Assembly: GCA_964017235.1 (NCBI GenBank)
Contig: OZ024927.1
Coordinates: 29,469,160-29,533,159, forward strand
Reading direction: 5' to 3'
DNA length: 64,000 bases
Source of the DNA: Sabellastarte sp. h YS-2021
Lineage: Eukaryota > Annelida > Polychaeta > Sabellida > Sabellidae
Shown here: positions 46,283 to 57,154 of the stretch, piece after piece
Layout: the number at the start of each line of letters is the position of its first letter
Numbering within the stretch: position 1 is the first letter of the stretch
Program-made: the position numbers and the translations under genes
Notes under the pieces: generated by a model
Told to the model about the DNA's origin: nothing
The model's input: only the letters and a program-made list of their open reading frames with translations
Database searches by the model: none

Positions 46283-46517
46283 CACAAGAGCACCCGTAAA
46301 GTGCAAACCTCTGCCAAGGCACATAATAATAAATAAATGGGAAAATCTGGATTTTTTGGTATCAGATGGGATCTAGATGGAACCTAAATTGGCCTGAGAC
46401 CCATCTTCTCATTTTTTCATGAATTTCCAACCAGTTCTGTTTGTGTTATCCTGCTAACAAACAAACAGACAAATGGACAAACGGTCATGAAAATAATACT
46501 TCCTTGGTGGAGGTAAT
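46283..46517 (+). repeat. Dispersed repeat R1 copy
   Basis: It starts acaagagcacccgtaaagtg, then caaacctctgccaaggc, and passes 'gggatctagatggaacct'. It has 'aacaaacaaacagacaaatg' and ends 'cttccttggtggaggtaat'. Confidence 0.7.
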
Positions 46518-46835
46518 AATATAACAGTTGTGAAAGTAGTTGTTTGTTTACTTCCAGAAACCCTCACAGCTTCTGCAAGGGTTTTGTTTGGGTGAAAAAT
46601 CCAGACCAGTATGAGAGGAAGTAAAATTCATCAATTCACCCTTCATCAATTTACCCTTCATTGAATATCTCATTCCCAAGCTTACTTTGTGTTTATAAGT
46701 TAAGGATGTGATTATAAACTAAATAAATATGAAATTACAAATGCACAAGTTTAACGTATACTTACAAGTGCTTTTTGTATTTCATACAAGAAAAAATGTT
46801 TCTTGGACTTTTTTTAGTGTCAAAGTTACCATATA
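46518..46835. other. AT-rich sequence, no gene seen
   Basis: A short direct repeat 'tcaatt(c/t)acccttcat' occurs at 46630-46663. Nothing else was recognised. Confidence 0.4.
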
Positions 46836-47298
46836 TACCATATTTATCCATATTAACGCCCCCTCCCTATTCGTCCCCCCCTCCTGTCTACCTTTGCAAA
46901 GTTCATATTTCGGGGTTTTACACCCCCTCAACAGCCAGCACCTTTGCGATTCCGGGATTCCGAAAAAAAAGGTGCGTTTTAGACCTCCCCAATCAAATAC
47001 CGCTTATGAGAAATAAAGAAAGTCACAACAAAATAAAGCAATTATGATCACAAACGCAATGAAATCTGCAAAAATATGAGATAAACTTTATAATTTCTTC
47101 AAATTTAAGATTTGTTTCCAATATTTTGTGCTCTCTCACCATAATACATGCTGGCAAGCGAGATCAAGGCTGTAAGTGTCCATTATCGCCCATTGCCACT
47201 GGACTCGAGAGTTGATTTTTTTATAGGTAATAGTCCCCCCCCCCCCCCCTTTTGAAAAATGCATCACCCCCGGGGTGTTTATACGAATAAATACGATA
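46836..47298. mobile_element. MITE with TACCATATTTATCC / TATCGTATTTATTCG ends
   Basis: The left end taccatatttatccatatta followed by acgccccctcc matches the inverted right end tatcgtatttattcgtataa followed by acaccccggggg. A C15 run at 47235-47249 lies near the right end. The terminal pattern (a TA(T/C)CGTATTT word, then AT-rich, then C-rich) is familiar from MITEs widespread in aquatic invertebrates. No coding capacity. The two overlapping frames at 46729-47047 are by-products. Confidence 0.65.
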
Positions 47299-47530
47299 AA
47301 TTAGAAAAGTACTTGGATAGTGCATATCTCCATCAAGCAGCTTGTTTCTACTTCTATCTTTCCCTGTTTTAGATCATAGTATCTGGAATTCCGTAAGGAT
47401 CCATATCAAACTTAGGAATATGAAAGACACTACTGTGGGAGTGCTTTGTGTTTTTTGCCAAGCAATCTGACTATTAATTATGGAGGTATATACATATATA
47501 TTGAAACTAGCCCTATCTGGCAATAAAGAA

Positions 47531-47718
47531 AAGATCCATCAACGGATTTCTGGATCCAGTGGTCTGGATCACTACAAAAATCAAACCCCGTGTTCTATAT
47601 GCCAATGTCAACATTTACTGAAAGATTCATCAGAATCCATCAATAACTTTTGAAGTTATTTTGCAAACAGACAAACAAACCAATGCTGCTAAAACATATG
47701 CTCTTTGGTGGAGTTAAT
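47531..47718 (+). repeat. Dispersed repeat R1, 5'-truncated copy
   Basis: It has 'atccagtggtctggatcact', 'caacatttactgaaagattc', 'gcaaacagacaaacaaacca' and ends 'ctctttggtggagttaatta'. Confidence 0.6.
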
Positions 47719-49276
47719 TATGTGGTGCAACAACTAATTATTTGATAACTGACAGTATTTTAATAGGATTACTTGGTCATTACAGTTAATTTTGTTTTTC
47801 CCAGTAGATGAGTGGATCTCTATCACTGGACAATGGTCAGAGTTAATGATTATTTATGAGTAACAGCAGAGAGCTGAGATTTCCATTGTTAGATAATCCT
47901 CTTGTGATGAACATTGAGTACAGATGGTTTGATTACTAGACTGGACTAGGCTCAACAAGAAAGAAAACCCCTCATACCAACAGTCACTGAAATGGTCTGC
48001 ATATTTAAACCATAAAGTGACTTCTGTCTTTCATTTAGTAAATTGCTTTGCTTACTTGCTGTAATTTGAAGTTATTATGTTGGATATTAATTATAAATGG
48101 GACCCATTGTTAAGATGTTGCTTGTACTAAATTTGAGATCATAAGGTTGTGCAGTGCATATCAAGATCTTATTGCAAGCAATAACTCTAGAAGAACTTTG
48201 TCACAGACTCTCTGCACATTCCCTCTTCCCATTTTTTTTTTGTATTTTCTTCAACTATACATGTCACACATACATTATTTTTGGCACAAATGCTAAAGGT
48301 TTTCCAAGTGTCCATGGTATTAGTCAATATTTTATGTTCCTGCAGTATATATGTGATGATTAACTCTTTTAAAACCTCTTGTATGGAAAATATCTCACTT
48401 AGAATTTGTTAACAGCAAATTAAGCATTTTCAGATATATCTTTGAGTACATGTATATGAAAACATCTTGATTATGGCCCACAGTTCTGTATAACTCCACA
48501 TCCCACTAATGTGTAACTATTGTAAAAAAATAACACATTAAGAGAATCTTCCTGAAGACACCTTGCCAGAGTTTAAGCTTATTTTTTAAAAATCCCCCCT
48601 GTGCTTGTAATTGGACAATTTACAGTATTTTTTGAAAATATGATACTTACCCTGTTTCTTTTAAATACATTTTGCCTTAAAATTACCCGGGAATAGCTAT
48701 ATCTAAAAAGGATATGCTCAGTTGTTATCAAAGTTAATTATCCTCCCTTATGCCATTCCTACAGTGAAGCTTTTTTGTCTGCTAGTCACTTCTAATTGAT
48801 CTCTTTTACTCATAATCTGGCAGCACAAATTTAATCACCCTCTTGACTTTCAGGGAGTTTTGTCTATAAATTCCTATATCTGTCTCAGTAATCGCAGAAT
48901 TAGTGTCAATTAGGCATTTTAAATTGTTGACCCCCACGTATGAGTGCCACTCCTGTGCCTTAGTGGTACCCAGCTTCCCCAAACAGAGTGGTTACACATA
49001 GTGTTTTTGTGCATATTTATTTATATAATGTGACATAACCATGATCATGCACACTATTTATATGTAGCATTTAAGCTATCTGAAATATAACATTTGAATA
49101 GTGATGAGCCACACACACACATATATGTTAGAACTTCAGAGAGATATAACATCAGAAATGGCCCTGAAATAAGAATACAGTTACTTGATATGGAGCAATT
49201 TTCAGTCATGATACAATATGGAATATTTCACTTTGGTGGTAGTATGTCTGTGATGCAGGTATGATTGTCTTTCATT
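47719..49276. other. AT-rich sequence, no gene seen
   Basis: Short frames only (48154-48363). Confidence 0.5.
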
Positions 49277-49805
49277 GACAGAACTTAAAATTTGACAGAA
49301 GTTTAAATTAACTTAAAATCCTAAGTTCTGTCAACAGAACTTAGAATCCTGATAAAATCCTGATTTTCTATATTTTGTTTAATTTCTTTTACAATAAGTG
49401 AGTATTTTTAAAGGGGGCTTAGAACTTGTGCTAAATGAATTTTCTATGAGCACAATGCTAAAGTCAGTGGTGACTGTATGTAAACAAAATGAAAATAATA
49501 CAGGTGTTTGCTGGTTTTGTTGTTTCAATATATGTCTTTTTATGTTCCTTTACTGTTTCTTTGCTATAATCACAGTGCTAAACTCAGTGAATAATGTATG
49601 TGTTTATTACTGTTTAATGTTGCATATCACCAATAAAGTTTAAACTTTAATTCTCTGAATACAGTTATATAAACATGATTTTAGGTTCTGTCGACAGAAC
49701 TTTATTTCTGTCAACAGAACTTAAAATCCCTCGCAACCAGTGAAATCCTAGGATTTTAAGTTCTGTCAACAGAATTTAAAATTCTGTCAAATTTTAAGTT
49801 CTGTC
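49277..49805. mobile_element. MITE-like element with AAGTTCTGTCAACAGAACTT palindromes
   Basis: The left end gacagaacttaaaatttgac continues agaagtttaaatt, and the inverted right end has the same 20 bases followed by agaattttaaatt. The palindrome AAGTTCTGTCAACAGAACTT or close variants occurs at ~49323-49342, ~49684-49703, ~49707-49730 and ~49758-49777, inside both ends. The 300 bp centre (49371-49680) has an 81-codon frame of random composition. No target duplication was identified. Confidence 0.7.
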
Positions 49806-50509
49806 ACGACATGTATATGCTATTTAGGCATATTGTGAATATCTAAAGTATATATTGTATGGAATAGTTTTCTTATCCTGCCCTGAGAATGTAAATGCAA
49901 GAAGTATACTATACTTTTTAGGTAACTTTAACATTTTGTGTACTGTGACGTCAAATATGAAGTGAATGGAAAAATCATTCAGTTTAACCAGGATTTCTAG
50001 GATTTTCTTTGGGAAAATTGAAACCGAGAGTTGCTGCCAGGGATTTGATAATTATTTTTTATTGGTAGAATCTAATGTAACAAAGTTTACTAACAGGAGT
50101 ATGACTATACATAAAAAAACATGTAAATTTATTAACCCGTTGTCCTGAAATATAGTTACAGAAAACTTGATACTATTCACAGGGCAACAGATTGACGCTG
50201 TTGTGCTGAATTTATAGTATATCAGATATGGTGTTTTGTGAAAGCAGAGAAAAATTGTTAAATTTATGGAAATTCTCTGTGCAAATCATATGCAGGTGAT
50301 TTTAAAATATTTCATTAACATCCAGAAAGCATTCGTATAATGAAGACCTCAACCATGGTGTGTTTCTGAAAATTAGGGATTTTTTTTTTGTATCCACCAA
50401 TATAATCTGAATCTATCCCTCAGTGTAGTCACTTCTTTCTTTGGTGAGCCCCGACCCACATAAAAATTCTCAGATCTATTCAATACCGTCTACGTGGTAA
50501 CAGACTTGG
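49806..50509. other. AT-rich sequence with possible old R1 remnant
   Basis: At ~50345-50430 'gaagacctcaaccatggtgt' and 'tttgtatccaccaatataat' faintly follow the R1 order. The small frame at 49966-50148 is unsupported. Confidence 0.35.
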
Positions 50510-50612
50510 CAATGGCTGTGGATACGTGAGTTTTAATTGAATTTTGGTGTTGCACCTTAGAGTCTGCCTAGCAGAGATTAAGCGCTATAAAAGTACAGAA
50601 TAGAATAGAATA
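50510..50612 (+). repeat. LINE/SINE 3' tail fragment
   Basis: The string 'gcaccttagagtctgcctag', then 'cagagattaagcgctataaa' and a terminal (agaat)n run, matches the complement of the 3' end of the LINE copies at 22830 and 53303 (ccttagagtctgtca..gagattaagcactataaaag). This is a short 5'-truncated insertion or a SINE sharing that tail. Confidence 0.6.
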
Positions 50613-50763
50613 CTATTGGAGTTATATTGAACACAGACAGATAAACAAAGAATTACTAGTAAGAAGAATTTTGTTGAGTTGAATTTCATTTTAAATATAT
50701 TATTTTAATCTTTTGATTTCTTTGATGTCCTTGGCTTTTTATCCTGATTACATTGAGGTACAG

Positions 50764-50926
50764 TGGAATCCTGTTAATAGCCTTGCTGAAGGCTCAAATT
50801 TGTACCAAAATCCTGGTAAAACATTTACACAAAGGTTTGGTATTCACAAAGCACTTGCAGAAGTTAGTGGTTATAAGCTCCCAGAAGATTTATCTTATCA
50901 CTATGATGATGTAAAACTTGCTATAA
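50764..50926 (+). CDS. Candidate protein-coding exon, product unknown
   Basis: The open frame 50713-50970 contains a segment with protein-like composition: WNPVNSLAEGSNLYQNPGKT, then FTQRFGIHKALAEVSGYKLP and EDLSYHYDDVKLAI. It is rich in Gly, Pro, Asp and Glu, unlike the Phe/Ile/Lys/Cys-rich chance frames elsewhere. It is preceded by a pyrimidine-rich run and an AG (..ggtacag, 50757-50763) and followed by a good donor, AA|GTAAGA at 50927-50932. That would make a 163 nt internal exon, not a multiple of three. I do not recognise the domain, and no neighbouring exons were identified, so it could also be a fossil fragment. Confidence 0.4.
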
Positions 50927-50970
50927 GTAAGACTACATTGTGCTGGTTGAAACTTTATAATAGAAACTGA

Positions 50971-51170
50971 ATTAATTACCAAGAAGCCTGTGCCTTTTAA
51001 GTAAGGCTACCCTGTGAAATAAAACCTCTAGGGACTATAAAGATGTTTCTATGTAACCAGCAATTCCAGATGATAGTTTTAAGTTCATGGAAAAGGCCCT
51101 TTGAGGACCCAATGTTGGCTTCATCTTAAAGGTAACTCTGCTTTACATATTCCTACCAAAGGGACTTTGG
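50971..51170. other. Spacer between candidate exon and SINE
   Basis: No feature was recognised. Confidence 0.4.
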
Positions 51171-51462
51171 GGTCTCATGTGGCTCAGTTAATAGGGTGTT
51201 GGATGCATAATCCAATGGTCGTGGGTTCAATCCCAACTGTTTCATGTGAGATAACATCCTTGTGCAAGATGTCAACCTGGACTGTGCCTCTCTCAGCCTG
51301 GGGAAAATAAGGGTACCCAGCTGCTAGGGATACTGGCTTCTATGCCTTGCACTGCATCAATATGTAAGATTCCAAGGCTAGCTATCCTTGCTTGGGATAA
51401 AGCACTTTGAGCTAATAATAGAGAATGCGCTATATAAGAGCCGAGTATTATTATTATTATTT
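51171..51462 (+). repeat. tRNA-Met-like SINE
   Basis: The head is strongly tRNA-like: tggctcagttaatagggtgt (D-arm, A box), stem ttgga / tccaa around loop tgcataa with anticodon CAT, and gtcgtgggttcaatccc (T-arm, B box). The 3' body of ~200 bp includes 'tgtgcctctctcagcctggg' and ends 'gcgctatataagagccgagt' with an (att)n tail. That 3' end resembles the tail of L2-like LINEs, so it was probably mobilised by one. The acceptor arms are imperfect, so it is not a tRNA gene. Confidence 0.8.
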
Positions 51463-53302
51463 AACTGTATATTCACTGGTACCCTGAAATTCATCTCTGG
51501 CAGGACCTAACTTCAGTAAGAGATATATTGATCACTGATGAATACTACATGTAGTTGACATTCTGCAGGTTAAAAAAAAAATAAGTGTTACAATGTGTCT
51601 CATGTTACATCACTATAGGTCATTACATTTTAAACAGTACCATGCACTATCTTACAATGAATAGAAGATAAAATTAAGTAGTTATTACAAGAACTGAGAC
51701 AAATTAATAAAGGCTTTCTCCATATGTGAAGAAGTCCCTCCACCTGTGTTATTATAAGTATTAAGACAGACTGTGTTAAATGTACAACAGTTAAATCTAA
51801 GATGACAGGAGTCATGCTGTTACATATGTTTTTTTTTCTTTTAAGGATGAAAAATGAGCAAGTATTGTTCACTGTCAGTATGAAAGGATTTAAGTTTCAA
51901 TAGAAAGTCTTGCATTGCTTTAATGATGGTGTCTCTGTAGTCTAAGCTCATGCCTGTACATTCAAAGCATTGTGCTTTTGAAACATTGTCTTTCGAAGAC
52001 AATTCAAAATGGATTTTCAACAGGGAATAAAGCATAAAGGTACAAAGGGAAACAATGTAACTGTGATAAATAGATTAACACTGAGAACAGAAACTTGGAA
52101 CAAATACATTAAAGACCTTAATGGTTTGTGCAACCCTTTTAATAATAAACAGCCAATGTATTTATGAAAAGCTGAAACCAAAACTCTGGGCAGGCTTTAA
52201 AAGACTGTGTTCTTGGGAATTGTAGAAGATGCAAAAATATGGAATGAATGGAATGTATAGAAGAAAAAACTTGGCAATAAGAAAATAAAGTTGTATTCAA
52301 TAAATGTAGTCTATTGAATGTTGTGAATGGTGTATGATTGAACCAATGAAATAAAATGAACATCCATGAGAAGTGAATACTGTTTAAGTGTGTTTCTCCC
52401 ATCTGTATAGATATTGTAATGTAATTGTTAAAAGAGAATGAATGTTGGAGATGAGATTAAAAAATGTACTCAATACAAGAGACAGTCTAGAGGGAAGAAA
52501 TGTGTAAGAAAACAACAAAATGTATTTTGCCGAAGCTAAAGTGAACAAATTTGTGGCTGGGTTCATCAAAGGACAGTGACAAAAAAAAAGCAAACTTTTC
52601 GTAGAGGAAATTTATAAGTTGGATAAACACATGCAAGAGTGATTTTTTTGGGGGGTAGGGAATATTTGCTCCTTGTTCCCTTTGAGGGAAGTCTGTTTTA
52701 TGCTCTAGAACTGAGTTGACTCATTTTATTTCATTAAGGAAACAAAGCTATGTTTTTAGCATTGATTTTTATGCGGAAAGAAGATTTGAATATATTGTGT
52801 GGGCTCTGTCAGTAATTAACAGACAAATTCAATTTCTGAATGTGAATCAAATATGTGAGAGCTCACAATTTTCAAGTTAGTATCAAGTAGCTGTATATGT
52901 AATAAGTAATTCATAAAAATAAACAAAAGTTTTAGACAAACATGCTATCGTTTTGTCTCAAAGGAAATCATGCTATTTATGAACGTTATGTCAACTTTTA
53001 AAAATTATATTGTGATGAGATTACAAACAAATTATTGTAAAGTTTACAGCAGAGCACAAGATATACCATCAGGGTGATAAAGGTAAGTTTTTAACAATTG
53101 ATTTTTGTAAAAGAATAAGTCCAAGTTAAAGATTTCTTCTAGATCTTTTAAACCTCTGTTTTTAAATGTTTTCTGTGTTTTACCAAGAAAGGGGTCAAGG
53201 CAATGAAACATACAGTAAGTTAACCTTTTTTAATATAAGATTCACAGTCTAATCCCTTTACATAGATCTCTGATAAGTGTGATGCCCTCTTAAGCAGAAG
53301 TA
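51463..53302. other. AT-rich sequence, no gene seen
   Basis: Random-like frames (51630-51872, 52139-52402, 52384-52593). No repeat was recognised. Confidence 0.5.
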
Positions 53303-53817
53303 AATCTAATCTAATATGGATTTTTTATAGTGCTTAATCTCCATCAGTGACAGACTCTAAGGCACATCTGAACATAAAACAAGTTAATTAACATTAATCC
53401 AGTGACATAGCCAAGTCATACCAAGGAGACACAGGGGTGATAGGGCTATGGTGGATAGGCTTTTGCAAACAGGTAAGTTTTGAGCTTTTTCCTGAAGGAG
53501 GCAATTGATGTTGCACTGCGCACATCATCAGGGATTTCATTCCAGATCTTAGGAGCATCCATGGTGAAACTATTGCAAAATGTGTGGTTGACTTGGAGAC
53601 GGATAATTGGGAATGTAGAAACTGTAAGGTCTTGACGATCAGAGTGACTATACCTGGTACTGTATGAGCAACTGCTGAGAGACAAGAATGGTTCAAAATA
53701 GGAAGGAGAACCACTATGTAAAAAGTTATAAACCAGTATTGCAGTTTTGAACACACAGAGGTACTTAACAAGCATCCAGTGGAGTTGCTTTAGGATGGGT
53801 GTAACATGAGCGGGCAT
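53303..53817 (-). pseudogene. LINE 3' end (L2/CR1-like) with polymerase C-terminus
   Basis: The minus-strand frame 53446-53817 gives 123 codons: HVTPILKQLHWMLVKYL, FKTAILVYNFLHSGSPSYF, APKIWNEIPDDVRSATSI, then ASFRKKLKTYLFAKAYPP and stop. This is the conserved C-terminal region downstream of the reverse transcriptase in L2/CR1/Rex LINEs (ITPILK.LHWLPV..R..FK...L.YK.L....P.YL). 53303-53445 is the 3' untranslated region ending in a (tagat)n-like tail. The copy is 5'-truncated near 53820, so it lacks endonuclease and RT and cannot move. Its reading frame is intact over the retained part, so it is a fairly young insertion. Confidence 0.88.
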
Positions 53818-55390
53818 TTTCTGCCGAAGTTTACCCTTTTATCTGGAAATCCTGTTTAAGATCAAGTATTTTTTTGGCCATTTGATATTCAGCTTAGCAG
53901 GGTTGTGCCATGTTTTAGTGTATAGTCTTACTGCATTTAAACCCCCTTAAAACAGAATCTCAGTTTTTCTCACAGCCTTTTCCATTAAAATTAACTCTGT
54001 TATCTAGAATAGATTGGTTTAAGTAGAAGTGTATTCTGTCTCTGTAGATTGAACTTAACAGGGTTATCTGTTTCTGTTCCAGAATATGACCTGATCATTA
54101 ATTATTTCAATAGACCAGGGGCCAGATTCATTAATAAAGCTTTTTTCTAAAATTGAACTGAGTTGAGATTTTTTTCTGGAGCAAATTTTTGCTCGTGTTG
54201 CAGTGGAATGTTACAAAACACCTCTTAACAGACACAAAAGTACTAAGCTGAGATTTTACCTGTCAGTCAAAAGCTTGTGAGGTTTTTAATGTAACCACTG
54301 TGACAAAGTGAGCAGCTTAAGTCACCCTGCTAGCTTTTGTTTAAGACAAAACACAAAAGCCAGAACTCAAACTGATGCTGAAAACTGATTGAAAAATCTG
54401 AAGACTGTGACAAATCTAAGATTTGAGAACAAAAGCTAATATCTGAGAGTTGAGACTTTTCTTGAATCAAGCCTCAGGCATTCATTTGAACTTGGTCTTT
54501 TTTTGAAATGAAAAAAATATTCTAAAATTCAAATTTAGGTCTTATACAGAAAGTATTGATTTAAACCTTGGTGGCTATTGGAAACTTATAATTATTGAAA
54601 TACTGTGGAATAGGAGACAAAGATGTGGAATAGCAACTTCTATATTTCTTTGTGGAAAAAATATCCAATGCTTTTAATTCTTATCAAACAGCTTAATTAA
54701 ATCTAAAGTTAAGACATTTTTGTCCAAATTCAGTAACTTTACAGATATTGCGGCAAAATCTCATGGGATGTAAAATTTCCTGTAGACATACATCTAACTA
54801 CTACTGCTATTTTCATGAGTTTCTATAGTTTGTTACCATGTACCTTTTCTGCACTGAAACTGTTATCAAACATCTTGAAAAAGAAATTAATGTCACCTTA
54901 TGGTCAATACTGTGTACTTGGGATCTATTTGCAGACACAAAAAAATTAAGTTTTGTCATAAGAAGATGGAGACTTGAGCCTAAGGCCAGACTAGGGACAG
55001 GTGTGTTGACTGCCAGGTGTAGTGAGAGATAATGCAGGAAATAAGCCTGCAGGATCTTACATGTATTCGTTATTGGCAAACTGGAGAAAGATAAGTCGTT
55101 ACTTAAACTGAAATGAATCAGAAAGTAAAACAAAAAAAAGTATACACATTCCTAATTGAGTTTATAGCTTATATACTCTTAATGATATTACAGATAATAT
55201 ATTGAATCATGTTTTTAAACAAAATGGCCATGTAGAAGCTATTATTTTTGTATATGCAGATGTTTGTAAGCTATCTTTGCAACACTTTGTGATATGTAGA
55301 ATCAACAAACAGGATATCTGAAGATTGTTCAGGAAGTCTTTGCCCTCAGATCATCAGTGTACACACAGTATGAGTGTTGTAATTCTGATC
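53818..55390. other. AT-rich sequence, no gene seen
   Basis: The minus-strand frame at 54813-55133 has random-like composition. Nothing else was recognised. Confidence 0.5.
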
Positions 55391-55516
55391 TATGTATGCA
55401 AACCCGCCCCCAACAGGTGCATTTGCCTCAAAGGCAGTTGTAAGAAAACAATAGCTTCTGTACGTGTTGACACAGCCGCAAACTGTACTTATCACTGTAG
55501 GTGTCAATCAGTTGGT
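55391..55516 (+). pseudogene. Possible Cys-rich (CXC-like) protein remnant
   Basis: Within the frame 55325-55537 the pattern C-x6-C-x-C-x4-C, then after ~15 residues C-x3-C-x-C-x6-C (RCICLKGSCKK..ANCTYHCRCQSVGWPC) resembles the Cys-rich tails that end some transposon integrases and CXC-domain proteins. No flanking domain is seen and the frame stops soon after. It could equally be chance. Confidence 0.25.
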
Positions 55517-56739
55517 TGGCCATGTTTATCCACCTGAATACTTTGCTTTCACAGAAAATGCATCTCATCTTCACAAAATATACTCAAAATCTTAAAATTA
55601 CAATCTGAGTTAACATAAGGATATCAAGTTTGTGTGCAAAGATCCCAAGGTAAACCATGAAAAATCTTTTGAAAGACCAACCCAGATTTGTAGGTCATGA
55701 TGTCCGTTTTAACAGATATGAATTAAAGTGTAATATTGTATGATTGGAAAATCTGATTTTGATTTACAATCACTATCTAGACTCTTTTACTATACACAGC
55801 AAGCCATATTTGACCCGTATATGGGGGATATACGGAGCGGGATATGTTTTTATTCTTGTATACAACAGCGCCTCTGTACCATGGATAATTAGTTTCAATA
55901 GTTTCCGGTTTCTCATTAATACCTCAGAAACTAAGCAACCTACAAATATGTATTATATATCATTAGAACGGCTTTTAACAGCCTTTCTGCTAATTTTTGT
56001 TGCATAAAAATCCATAGAGAAATGGACATTAAATATTGAGATTTATATATTCACTGGTGCCTCTGTATACATGTCGGCCTTTCTCACATTCTCCCTTAAA
56101 ATATGGATTTGTATAATTCACAAATCGTACAAAATGGTGGATAATAAAAGTAAAACATCCCTCATGAAGATTACTAGTATAATACTCATGCTACGCACTC
56201 GTATAATATTGTTATCTTCATTCGTGATATATTTTTTCTGTATATGTCATTCAGGAAGTTTTCTTATTATACCTAGGTCACACCTTTCTGTGCTATGGTC
56301 ATGTGCTACAAGCAAATGGGCTAGTATACTTTCAGTTGTGGATTGGGGTGGTACAGTCTTTACTGTGTCTTGGTAGGATGCAATCAGCATGATTCAGTGG
56401 GATTTGGATTTGAGTAGGACACATTTTACACAACGCAAAATGTAAATTGTGTTTGGAACATTTTAAAATTTTAACATTTTAAACCTTCCATGACCTATCT
56501 CAAGCTAAACCAAAATGTGCACAGTGGAGGGATGTAGGCTTGGCATGACGGAGATACTGGGCGGCTAATTCTTCAATGTACACTATCCAGATACGAGGTC
56601 TCTTTTCAGAGCCATAAGGATGAGGTCATGAAGTGAAAATCACATATGAAACGATTACACAGAAACAGTGTGACCTAGGCAGTAAAGTTTTAAAACGTTG
56701 AATGGAAAACAAATGTCTGTAAAAGGTCATTATTACCCT
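55517..56739. other. AT-rich sequence, no gene seen
   Basis: Frames 55744-56007 and 56071-56376 are hydrophobic and random-like. Confidence 0.5.
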
Positions 56740-57154
56740 AGTCACACTACAGACAGTATCGGCTGTGTTTTTAGGTTTTCTGTAGTAATATGCCTCCTTC
56801 CTCTAATTACTGCCATACTTCTGTCAGTAAAGTTTGCATACTCTTGAACAACAACCGTGTGCCCTATCAATTCTGTGGCTCTTTCACTGCCACCCCCTCT
56901 CCATCTCTGTGTTATGCTGTCTTTTTCTACAGTAAAGTTAAACGATTACAATGTTACTGTATCTTTAGATTTCCTGTAAAATTTCTGCGTGTTTTCTGGG
57001 TGAGACTCTGACCATTCACCCACCTTACTTCTGATTCTCTTCAGTCACATATCAGTAGCAAGAGGTTTGTAGATGGGTTTCATGGGAGGTACATCATCCT
57101 TGCTCTATGTCCCTGATCTCTATAACTGCTGGAAATGCCGCCTTTAGTGTGACT
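56740..57154. mobile_element. Short MITE-like element with AGTCACACTA ends
   Basis: AGTCACACTA at 56740-56749 is matched by its exact inverse TAGTGTGACT at 57145-57154, ~415 bp apart. Weaker similarity extends inward (cagacagtatcggc versus aaggcggcattt). The ends resemble the GTTCACACTA ends at 8487. The interior frame 56790-57011 has no recognisable domain. Target duplication not seen. Confidence 0.45.

Noticed and set aside
46729-47047. Two overlapping 90-95-codon frames
   Set aside because: They overlap the MITE left end at 46836 and are C-rich low-complexity translations.
51171-51245. Functional tRNA-Met gene
   Set aside because: The anticodon and T arms are good but the acceptor stem is imperfect and the sequence continues into a SINE body and (att)n tail.
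53394-53771. 125-codon alternative minus frame
   Set aside because: It overlaps the LINE C-terminal frame 53446-53817 in another phase; only the latter carries the conserved family motifs.
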